DNA from: Sternotherus odoratus
Taxonomy: Eukaryota; Chordata; Testudines; Kinosternidae
Length of the DNA stretch: 64,000 nucleotides
Reading direction: 5' to 3'
Assembly (NCBI GenBank): GCA_032164245.1
Contig: JAVMKO010000001.1
Location: 248,319,644-248,383,643 of the forward strand
A program made the position numbers and the translations under genes. The notes beneath the pieces are model-generated. The model saw only the letters and a program-made list of their open reading frames with translations, did no database searches and was not told where the DNA came from. Positions 54,986-64,000 of this stretch are shown piece after piece. How positions within the stretch are numbered: position 1 is the first letter of the stretch; every line of letters begins with the position of its first letter.

Positions 54986-55287
54986 CTAGGGCTGGTCTTC
55001 ACTACGGGGGGGGATCGACTGCAGATATGCAACTTCAGCTACGTGAATCACGTAGCTGAAGTTTGCGTATCTCCAGCCGACTTACCTGCCATCCTGACGG
55101 CGGCAGCAGTCGGCAGGGCGCTCCCCCGTCGACTCCAGCTTGCGCCTCCCGGCAAGCTGGAGTTCCGGAGTCAACGGGGGCGCCGCGGGTGATCAATTTC
55201 TCGCGTCTTCACCAGATGCGAGAAATCGATCACTAACAGATCAATTGCTACCCGCCGATCCAGCGGGTAGTGAAGACCAGCCCCTAG
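54986..55287. mobile_element. Palindromic MITE, CTAGGG ends
   Basis: Ends are CTAGGG-CTGGTCTTCACTAC and GTAGTGAAGACCAGCCCCTAG, a near-perfect inverted pair. Internal inverted repeats (ACTTCAGCTACGTGAATC / ACGTAGCTGAAGT; CTCCAGCTTGC / GCAAGCTGGAG) give it a multi-arm fold. Superfamily is unassigned. Confidence 0.75.
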
Positions 55288-55687
55288 TCCAATGTTCTGG
55301 CCACCCTATTGGTCTTGTTGTGTGCCTGAGTAGTAGAGCTAGCTGAAAGCTGTAGAAAAAAAATCATGAAAAGATGTCCCTTTTTCATTAAAAAAATATG
55401 TATTTTGAAATGTTTTGACCAGTTCCACTGGTGAATCACAAAGGCAGTGACAGATCCAACCCATCCACTGCATGTAACATCCTTCTGCCGGATCCTCTTG
55501 AGAGCTATGGGAAGGCATTCATTAAAGTCACCGCTCCAGACCCCTTTCCTATCTAGTCACTCCTGCCAATGAGGTGTTATTTGCAAATCCCAAGAATTTT
55601 CCAGCTTAAGATAAAGGCCATTGAAACATATTTTGTCCATCTCAGTATTCAGGGCCCCATTTTACTTAGCAGGCCTCTTGGACCTTT

Positions 55688-55900
55688 CTACCCCCTTTGC
55701 TTGATGTGGCTTGCTTTCTTCATGAGGATGATGATTTTATCCAGGGGAATTCTCTCATAGTTATCATGCCCCGTTTTAACCCTTAAATAGACAGATGGTT
55801 CCTCAAGGTCTAACTGCCCTGGAATAGTATGGTCATCATTACCACTGCTTTCTATGGTGGTAAAACAGATTCCATAGTTCAGTGTTCTTACTTTGCTCAA
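55688..55900 (-). other. Unidentified short open frame
   Basis: The frame MSKVRTLNYGICFTTIESSG ... ERIPLDKIIILMKKASHIKQ looks protein-like (charged and hydrophobic alternation). The sequence continues in other frames to about 55570, as expected of a decayed coding remnant. No family recognised; the rest of 55288-57223 shows nothing that I can name. Confidence 0.2.
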
Positions 55901-57231
55901 AGCCTACCTAAAAATTAAGGCCTAACATTATATCCATGTAGTGTCTGATTAATTCCTGTTATGTCTTATTAATTTCTTCAGCTAAGTTTGAGAGTGACAT
56001 TTTTGCGCAGAATCAGTATTATAAATTCCTGGACCAGTGCCTTCTTTTGGGAGTGTTAATACTTCTTCAATTTGTTGGCATCAAGAGACAATTCCCTTCG
56101 ACCAGAGACCAGAGAATCAGCCTCTTGAGTTTATATATTGCTCAGCCTCTGTGGATTTTGAAATTTCAATTAATTTCATAGGGTTTGGTTTTCGGATTCT
56201 AGATTCTGGGTAGCATTTCCCAGATCTTCCATTATAATTTATGGTCTGTGAATAAATTAATGACCATGCTAACTATTTTCTCAGAGCTAATCTTTCCCAG
56301 TTTTTTTCTGGCAAAACCACTGGCCTTTCTGTTATTACCTGTAATTGTGTCTCTCCCTCTAAAATCTGTCTTTAGAAGATCTTTCAGGTGCCAAATCAAA
56401 GAGGGCAATAAAGGTATAAAACACACATTGGTTAAGTAGTTTTAATTAAGCAATTACCTATGCCACCTTTCTCACGGTTCTTGTACCTCTGTTCATTAGC
56501 TAAAATACAGACTGGAGGAGGATTGTAAATGTACAAGATTCATTAGAAAAAATAATTTGAGAGAATTACAGAAAACAAAATAAAGAAGGTTTATTTTGTA
56601 GGGTCTTTTTACAAATTAAAAAGAATGAATTTGACAGGAAAAGTTAAAATTTGTCAATAGGCAATAGACCAAATCAGTTACTCCAAGTTTAACAGTCTTG
56701 TTACATAAATAAACTATCCTATTCTGTATAAATCTGGGCTGGCAATTTTTGTTCCACCCGAGAATTAGGGACTCCCTTAGATTCCCAGACCCTTGTTGAT
56801 TTACCAATTAAGTTTGCATGCCAATTATATTATGGGAACATCCATAACAGTGCAAACGGATGTAATGCTAAAGTTAAAGCTTAGATTTTAGTCAATTATC
56901 TAATTACTAAAAATGTCAATTCTGTTCAGAATCATCCTTCCAAAGGTAATACTCATAGCTAAGACCTTCACTCTCACTCACACACAAAACTACTGTTCAT
57001 TAAACCCCCAAATATAGTATACAAGCAATGATTTAAACAGTGGTAAGAGGTGAAATTTTCAAAAATACTGACGAGAGTTATATGCCAATCTCCAAGTGAC
57101 TTAGATCCTTTTGAAAATCCAACCAAAATCTCTAGCTTAAAGATCAGTTCAAGCTCCACCTTCTCTAAGATGTAATGCTGTCACTTTTTGCGACCACAAA
57201 GTATGTCACTCTTAGGCTGTTTCCCTTAAAC

Positions 57232-58848
57232 TAGGGTAGTTAACTCACCCTGATGTAATTCTGATTAACCGCACTTTTAATCTCACTGTTAAACAGTAGA
57301 ATACCAATTGAAATGTATTAAATATTTTTGGATGTTTTTCTAATTTTCAAATATATTGATTTCAATTACAACATAGAACATAAAAGTACAGCACTCATTT
57401 TATATTATTATTTTATTACAAATATTTACACTATAAAAATGATAAAGAAATAGTATTTTTCAATTCACTGCATATAAGTACTGTAATTTAATCTCTTTAT
57501 TGTGAAAGTGCAATTTACAAATGTAGATTTTTTTTTGTTACATAACTGCACTCGAAACCCAAAACTGTAAAATTTTAGAACCTACATGTCAACTCAGTCT
57601 TACTTCTTGTTCAGCCAATCTCTAAGATAAACAAGTTTGTTTACATTTACACGACATTGTCACCTGAAAGTGAGAACAGGCATTTGCTTGCTACTTTTGT
57701 AGCCAGCATTGCAGGGTATTTATGTGCCAAATATACTAAACATTCATATGCCCCTTCATGCTTCGGCCACCAGTTCAGATGACATGCTTCCATGCTGATG
57801 ATGCTCGATAAAAAAAAATGGGTTAAATAAATTTGTGACCGAATTCCTTGAGGGAGAATTGTATGTCCCCTACTCTGTTTTACCCACATTGTGCCATATA
57901 TTTCATGTTATAACAGTCTTAGATGATGACCCAGCATGTTGTTTGTTTTAAGAACACTTTCACTGCAGATTTGACAAAATGCAAAGAAGGTATCAATGTG
58001 AGATTTCTAAAGATAGCTACAGCACTTGACCCAAGTTTTAAGAATCTGAAGTGCCTTCCAAAATCTGAGAGGGACCAGGTGCGGGGCATGCTTTCAGAGG
58101 TCTTAAAAGAGCAACACTCTGATGCAGGAAACTACAGCTCCAAACCACTAAAAAAGAAAATCAACCTTCTGCTGGTGGCATCTGACTCAGATGATGAAAA
58201 TGAGCATGCATTGGTCTGCTGTGCTTTAGATCATTATTGAGAAGAACCCATCGTTGGCTTGGACGCATGTCCTCTGGAGTGGTGATTAAAGCATGAAGGG
58301 ACATATGAATTCTGAGCATATCTGGCATGTAAATAGCTTGCGATACCAGCTAACAAAGTGCAATGAAAATGTCTCTTCTTATTTTCAGGTGAATTTGTAA
58401 ACAAAAAGGGAACAGAATTATCTCCAGCAAATGTAAACAACTTGTTTGTCTCTGAGTGATTTTCTGAACAAGAAGTAGGACTGAGTGGACTTGTAGGCTC
58501 TAAAGCTTTCCCTTGTTTTACTTTGGAGTGCATTTATTTTTTCATATTTAATTCTACATTTTTAAATTGCAGTTTTATGATGAAGATATTGCACTTCAGA
58601 ATTTGTATTAGGTGAATTGAAAAATACTGTTTCTTTTGTTTTTATCATGCAAATTGTAATAAAAAATCATAATATAAAGTTATCACTGTACACGTTGTAT
58701 TCTGTGTGGTAATTGAAATCCATTTATTTGAAAATGTAGAAAACATCCAAAAATATTCAAATAAATGGTATTCCATTATTCCTTAATCACAATTTTTTTA
58801 ATCATGCGATTAATTGTGATTAAGTTTTTTAATGGCTTGACAGCCCTA
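57232..58848 (+). mobile_element. hAT element with ZBED-type transposase remnant
   Basis: The left end TAGGGTAGTTAACTCACC is an inverted match to the right end GGCTTGACAGCCCTA. Subterminal blocks also match in inverted orientation, for example TATTTTTGGATGTTTTTC at 57325 against GAAAACATCCAAAAATATTC near 58740. Flanks CCTTAAAC (57224-57231) and CTTTAAAT (58849-58856) agree at 6 of 8 positions, fitting an old 8-bp hAT duplication. Only the fragment at 57923-58240 is readable as transposase-derived protein. Confidence 0.7.
57923..58240 (+). pseudogene. hAT/ZBED-like transposase fragment
   Basis: The 105-codon frame includes KIATALDPSFKNLKCLPKSE, VRGMLSEVLKEQ and NLLLVASDSDDENEHALVC. This matches the pre-C-terminal part of hAT transposases related to ZBED1-like proteins (DPSFKNL block). 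The BED finger, catalytic acidic residues and the C-terminal dimerisation region are absent, so it is a remnant. The downstream region to 58560 is open only in short frames. Confidence 0.65.
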
Positions 58849-59002
58849 CTTTAAATCCTCAGGATCTTTCTGTGTTTGAGAGCTGGCCTTTACCGTAAGT
58901 ACAGTTTCCTGCTACAGATTGTTGGCTAAGTTAGTGTGATGAGTTCTTCAAACTTCACCATTCTCATTGCCAAATCTTCTTTATATATAAAAGTCAAGTG
59001 GT

Positions 59003-59058
59003 GTATGTATGTATGTATGTATGTATGTATGTATGTATGTATGTATGTATGTATGTAT
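59003..59058 (+). repeat. (ATGT)n microsatellite
   Basis: About 14 tandem copies of a 4-bp unit, near the 5' end of the Helitron-like element. Confidence 0.97.
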
Positions 59059-59449
59059 GACAGCGAACTCCTCCCGCACCGTGTGAGCCAGAGACTTGAA
59101 ATTTGGTACAGTTAGGGGTCTTGGGGTCTAGATGCTGGTAAGGGTCGAAAAATTTTCGGATCTCACCTCTGACGCCCCCCCAGGGGTGAAAGTCTTTCAG
59201 GGCCAATCACATCGGCTGGGCGGTTAGGTGGTGATGATGTCATAATACCCCCTCCAACAGACACCTCACTCGCTCAGCTCACTGCCCCTCCCTCTTCCAA
59301 TGGAACCCCGGAGATCCCTCAGTTCTCTGCCCCTCCCCCCTCCCAACGGAACCCCGGAATCCATCAGCCCTGTGCCCCCCCCACCTGCGAAGGTCCCCGG
59401 AATCCCTTGGCTCTGCCTCTCCCCCCCCCGCGACGGATCCAAGTTGGGT

Positions 59450-60805
59450 TTGGTGGGATGGTGAGTGAGGTGGGGGTGTTGGGTTCGGTCGGGGGGTCAG
59501 GTGGGGGTGTCGGGTTCGGTCGGGGGGTAAGTGAGCCGGGGGGTGTCGGGGTTGGTCTGGGGGGGGTGGGAAGGTGTCGGGGTGGGTGAGGGGTGAGGGG
59601 TGGGTGTTGGGTTTGGTCTGGGGGGGGGAAGGTGTCGGGGTGGGTGCCCAGACCAAACCCGACACCCCCCCATCTCACCCCCCCACCAAACCCGACACCG
59701 CCACCTCACCCCCCCACCAACCGCAACACCCCCTGACCAACCCCAACACCCACCCCTCACCCCTCACCCACCCCGACACCTTCCCACCCCCCCAGACCAA
59801 ACATGACACCCCTACCTCACCCCCCCACCACCACCAATCGCAACACCCCCAGACCAAACCCGACACCCTCCGGCTCACTTACCCCCGGACCGAACCCGAC
59901 ACCCCCACCTCACCCCCCCCCAAGCAAACCTGACACCCCCACCTCACACCCCCACCAACCGCTACACCCCCTGACCAACCCCAACACCCACACCTCACCC
60001 CTCACCCACTCCGACACCTTCCCACCCCCCCAGACCAAACCCGACACCCCCTGGCTCACTTACCCCCCGACCGAATCCGACACCCCCACCTCACCCCCAC
60101 AAGCAAACACAACACCCCCTGACCAACCCCAACACCCACACCTCACCCCTCACCCACCCCGACAACTTCCCACCCCCCCAGACCAAACCCGACACCCCCT
60201 GGCTCACTTACCCCCCGACTGAACCCGACACCCCCACCTCACCCCCCCAAGCAAACCCGACACTCCCACCTCACCCCCCCACCAACCGCAACACCCCCTG
60301 ACCAACTGCAACACCCACACCTCACCCCTCACCCACCCCGACACCTTCCCACCCCCCCAGACCAAACCCGACACCCCTGGCTCACTTACCTCCCGGCCGA
60401 ACCCGACACCCCCACCTCACCCCCCCACTAACCGCAAAACCCCCTGACCAACCCCAACACCCACACCTCACCCCTCACCCACCCCGACAACTTCCCACCC
60501 CCCAGACCAAACCTGACACCCCCCCAGCTCACGGTGCACTGTGTAGCACACAGATTATTAAATACACTGTTCGGTCGGGGGGTGAGGTGGGGGTGTCGGA
60601 TTTGCTCAGGGGGTCAGGTGGGGGTGTCGGGTTCGGTCGGGGGTGAGGTGGGGGTGTTGGGTTTGCTTGGGGGGGTCAGGTGGGGTTGTCGGGTTTGGTC
60701 AGGGGGTAAGTGAGCCGGGGGGTGTTGGGGTTGGTCGGGGGGGTGGGAAGGTGTTGGGGTGGGTGAGGGGTGAGGTGGGGTGTTGGGGTTGGTCAGGGGG
60801 TGTCA
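59450..60805. repeat. Mirrored G-rich / C-rich minisatellite
   Basis: Units of about 20-30 bp resembling GGGGGTGTCGGGTTCGGTCG fill 59450-59648. Their reverse complements (CCCGACACCCCCACCTCACC and variants) fill 59649-60535. The G-rich strand returns at 60560-60805. Adjacent blocks in opposite orientation can form long hairpins. Open frames here encode Pro/Thr/His or Gly/Val repeats on both strands and are not genes. Confidence 0.9.
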
Positions 60806-61119
60806 GCTGTCTGCCCCCTCCCCACCTCCGACTGACCCGAGCAACGCCGGGCACTTATGCTAGTATTGAATAATGGAGAGACATAATGCTTATATTATTA
60901 AAACATTCCACAACAGCCAACATCCTTACACTGAATAGGGATGGTTCGAAGCACATCTAATGGGCTTTCCAATACTAGGAACTCAGTGACCTCACTGGAA
61001 ATCTAAAAACACGGCCTTCGGAGGCTCACATAAGAGACCGGAAGAAGAATTGGAATCTGGGGGGAGCATGGTCTGAAATAAGGGAGCATAGCAGAAATAA
61101 AGGAGGGACAAGACAAAAC

Positions 61120-62676
61120 TGGGGGGGGGGGGGGGGATCAAACAGAAATAAGGAAGAGATAAGACGGAATGAGGGGGAATCAAACAGTATTTTAGATATC
61201 TGTATGTAAGGAGCATGGAAAATAAGCAGGAATAACTTAAAATGCTAGTAAATAAACACAACTATGATATAGTTGGCATCACAGAGATTTGGTGGGATAA
61301 TACACATGACTGAAATATTGGTATAGAAGAGACAGCTTGATCAGGAAGGACAGGTAAGGAAAAAAGGAAGGAGGTGTTGCCTTATATATTAAAAATGTAG
61401 ACACTTGGATTGAGGTCGAGATAGAAATAGGAGACAGACTTGTTAAAAGTCTCTGAGTAAGGATAAAACCGGTAAAAAACATGGGTGATGTCATGATAGG
61501 GGTCTACTACAGACTACCAAACCAGGAGGAAGAGGTGGATGTGGCTTTTTTTAAACAACTAACAAAATCATCCAGAGCACAGGACTTGGTGGTGATGGGG
61601 GACTTCAGCTACCCAGACATCTGTTGGGGAAATAACACAGCAAGGCACAGATTATCCATCAAGTTCTTGGAATGTATTGGAGACCATTTTTTATTTCAGA
61701 AGTTGGAGAAAACTACTGGGGGGAGGCTGTTCTAGGTTAATTTTGACAAATAGGGAGGTACTGGCTGAAAATTTGAAAGTGGAAGGCAACTTGGATGAAA
61801 GTGACCATGAAATGGTAGAGTTCATGATTCTAAGGAATGGTAGGAGGGAGAACAGCATAATAAAGACAATGGATTTCAAAAAGGCAGACTTTAGCAAACT
61901 TAGGGAGTTGGTAGGTAAAATCCCATGGGAAGCAATTCTAAGGGGGGAAACAATTGAAGGAAGTTGGCAATTTTTCAAGGAGACATTATTAAGGGCACAA
62001 GAGCAAACTATCCCACTGCATAAGAAAAATAAGAAGTATAGCAAGAGATACCCTGGCTTAACCAGGCGATCTTCAATGATCTAAAACTCCAAAAAGGGTC
62101 CTACAAAAAGTGGAAACTCAGTCAAATTACAAAGGATGAATAAAACCAAACAACACAAGCATGTAGGGACAAAATTAGATAGGCCAAGGCTCAAAACGAG
62201 ATCAAACTAGCTAGGGACATAAAAGGTAAGAAGAAAACATTCTACAAATACATTAGAAACAAAAGGAAGACCAAGGACAGAGTAGGCCAATTACTCAATG
62301 AGAGGGGAAAGTCAATAACAGAAAATGTGAAAATGGCAGAGGTGCTTAATGGCTTCTATGTTTCGGTTTTCACCAAGAAGGTTGGTGGCGATTGGACGTC
62401 TAACATAGTGAGTAATGATTCTAACAAAAATTGTTAAATGTCTAGAAAACATGACCTATGAGGGAAGATGGAAAAAAGTGGGTTTGTTTATTCTGGAGAA
62501 GAGAAGACTGAGTGGGGACATGATAACAGTTTTCAAGTACATAAAAGGTTGTTACAAGGAGGAGGAAGAAAAATTGTTCTTCTTAACCTCTGAGGATAGG
62601 GCAAGAAGCAATGGGCTTAAATTGCATAAAGGTCTTTTTAGATTGGGCATTAGGAAAAACTTCCTAACTGTCAGAG
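61120..62676 (+). mobile_element. CR1-type LINE, degenerate, 5' portion and internal deletion
   Basis: The AP-endonuclease part of CR1 ORF2 is readable across several frames. HNYDIVGITEIWWD (about 61264-61303) carries the catalytic Glu. [17 protein letters not shown] (61490-61540), [13 protein letters not shown] (from about 61592) and ESDHEMVEF (61797-61823, catalytic SDH) follow. A frameshift near 61725 separates GDF from SDH. The copy then jumps, around 62405-62435, to the extreme C-terminus of ORF2 (YEGRWKKVGLFILEKRRLSGD, 62457 on), so the reverse transcriptase core is missing. The 3' end continues after the inserted LTR at 63222. It is not functional. The 5' limit is uncertain. Confidence 0.85.
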
Positions 62677-63221
62677 TATTGGGCAAAAGCGGGGCTCAGA
62701 TACACTCAGTAAAGCCACACCAGATGTATAAGTATAACCAGTTTTATTGCCCAAGTATAATAAGCTTCCCAGCCTTCATGCTTTACTAAATACATACTTC
62801 CTAGCATCCAAGCAGGCAAGCAAGAATCAATGCTTACGCCCCTTCTGCTATGGACAGTCCTGGGCCCTCCAGCCTTGTCTTTGAGGGCTCGTAGCAGGCA
62901 CTGCTCCAGCAGAGGGAATTTCTGGGCACCCACAAGGCCCAAGTCCACAGGTGAGACTGTTCGCCTAAAGCAATTTTCATGGCCGTTTTTATCACCATCT
63001 CTTTCTCAGGGGGTGTATACATCCATAAGCAGGCTCTGGTAGGAAACACTATTGCTTTCTCTTTCCACACTTAATGCTCTCGGGCCCTCCTTATCTCTTT
63101 ACATGTTTATCCAGTCGGAGTGGCTGCAAGCCAGCCCAGCCGGTCAAAGCGAGTTCGCCACTAGTTCTACCCGGGTCATTCTGTAACAATAGACCAAGAT
63201 AACTTGTGGTCAGCCCCAACA
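62677..63221 (-). mobile_element. Solo LTR inserted in the CR1 copy
   Basis: This 545-bp insert interrupts CR1 sequence. Its ends are imperfectly inverted (minus strand TGTTGGG ... CCCAATA), and it is flanked by near-identical 5-bp duplications, CAGAG (62672-62676) and CAGGG (63222-63226). On the minus strand an AATAAA lies at 62748-62743, 66 bp before the 3' end, as expected of an LTR. No internal retroviral genes are present. Confidence 0.6.
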
Positions 63222-63412
63222 CAGGGTGGCTGAGCACTAGAATAAATTGCCTAGGGAAGTAGTGGAAGCTCCATCATCCAGGATTTTTAAGAGCAGGTTG
63301 GGCAAACACCTGTCAGGGATGGTCTAGATAATACTTAGTCCTGCCTTGAGTGCAGGGGATTGGACTAGATGACCTCTCGAGGTCCCTTCCAGTTCTATGA
63401 TTCTGTGATTCC
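63222..63412 (+). mobile_element. CR1 LINE 3' end (continuation after LTR insertion)
   Basis: GAGCACTAGAATAAATTGCC resumes the CR1 3' region interrupted at 62676. The copy ends in the typical CR1 tail, GACCTCTCGAGGTCCC then TTCTATGATTCTGTGATTC. Strand is set by this tail. Confidence 0.85.
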
Positions 63413-64000
63413 CATGGATATTGCAAAGATTCTGTCTCTTGCCCTGGGAAGCTAGGGCTGGTTGCCTCCCAAGGAGGGGAAACTCCTGGTGGGATTTCCA
63501 ATTCCCTATGTGGGCTATTCCCACATGTCTCGAAGCCTCAGAGCCCCAGCTCTGGTGTTGACTTGGTCCCTGCTGCAGAGCAGGGAGCCTAGGCAGCACA
63601 GAGAGTCCCAGCTCCAGGCAGGGCTCTGTGGGGCTGGGAAGCTGCCTACTGTGGAATGACAGTCCTAAGAGCTCCTAGAGATTAGGCTCCAGCTAAGGCT
63701 CCCTTGGCTGCCAGACTGTCTGCTCTTGGGTGGCCCACCCTGGAACAGCGGGACCAAGTTTAGTCAGAAAACTTCTCACCAGCTCTAGCCCAAGGACATA
63801 TAGCAGGCTAGTGGCAGAATGAAGAGCAGACAGAGCCCTCCAGAGCAGAGCTCCTGTAAATATTTTCAAACCCACAGGGCAGGAGCCCCAAGCCCCAGCA
63901 AGCCCCACGAGGCAGAAGCCCCTGAATCCTGGTGCACCCTGAGAAGCAGAAGCTCTAAGCCCCAGTGTGCCCTGTGAGGCAGAAGCCCCGAGGCTCCAGG

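Larger units (their letters stand above)
58975..60863 (+). mobile_element. Helitron-like non-autonomous element
   Basis: The 5' end is A|TCTTCTTTATATATAAAAGTC and the 3' end is GCCGGGCACTTATGCTAG|T. Helitrons start with TC (often followed by TATATAAAA-like sequence), end in CTRR after a short GC hairpin, and insert between A and T without duplication (family knowledge); all these signs are visible. The hairpin is short: CCCG ... CGGG in CCCGAGCAACGCCGGG, about 8 bases before CTAG. An ATGT microsatellite lies near the 5' end, and 59450-60805 is mirrored minisatellite. No Rep/helicase coding sequence is present. A weak point is the short, imperfect hairpin. Confidence 0.5.

Noticed and set aside
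59279..60222. Pro/Thr/His-rich frames up to 139 codons
   Set aside because: They are translations of the mirrored minisatellite; every frame is open because the unit lacks stops.
59450..60805. CRISPR-like array of regularly spaced repeats
   Set aside because: Units are contiguous, variable and strand-switched with no unique spacers, in vertebrate DNA.

Overview
The window is vertebrate nuclear DNA and most likely comes from a turtle (Testudines), with a crocodilian as the main alternative. The sequence shows CR1-type LINE copies with the typical 3' ends, MIR-like tRNA-derived SINEs, many short non-autonomous hAT elements with 8-bp target duplications, and the 'gagaggtagccgtgttagtctgg' repeat that I associate with turtle genomes. 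The lineage call is inference from repeat content.

There is one convincing protein-coding gene: a complete olfactomedin-4 (OLFM4) orthologue on the minus strand, from 50641 down to 22182. It can be assembled from six exons (50555-50641, 48097-48174, 44122-44274, 32713-32925, 31858-32011, 22182-22981). All have GT/AG boundaries and consistent phases. Together they encode about 494 residues: signal peptide, short linker, CxC motif, coiled coil, and a 265-residue olfactomedin domain carried on the last exon. A TATA box (50685-50692) and a palindromic NF-kappaB-type site (50702-50711) lie just upstream of the start, and a candidate polyadenylation signal lies at 21038-21043. The second exon (78 bp) has no obvious counterpart in the five-exon human gene as I remember it.

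Everything else is transposon-derived or unassigned. Region 1-21000 (downstream of OLFM4) holds SINE and CR1 fragments, a 365-bp solo LTR with a 5-bp target duplication, and several hAT-like pieces. The OLFM4 introns hold a long AT-rich palindrome, hAT and pogo-like elements, CR1 fragments, a triply nested set of DNA elements (33453-34782), a C-rich hAT element (39957-40641), and a TA-flanked 1.05-kb element (45360-46412). That last element carries a captured 0.32-kb piece of SOS1-like coding sequence. Region 50700-64000 (upstream of OLFM4) holds more repeats: a hAT copy with ZBED-type transposase remnants (57232-58848), a Helitron-like element filled with mirrored G-rich and C-rich minisatellite (58975-60863), and an internally deleted CR1 LINE with an LTR inserted in its 3' part.

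The most unusual items are the SOS1 exon fragment inside a palindromic GC-rich element, the extra OLFM4 exon, the nested insertions that give a relative chronology, and the Helitron-like element. No tRNA, rRNA or CRISPR feature was recognised. Most open frames longer than 60 codons are chance frames or lie in repeats.
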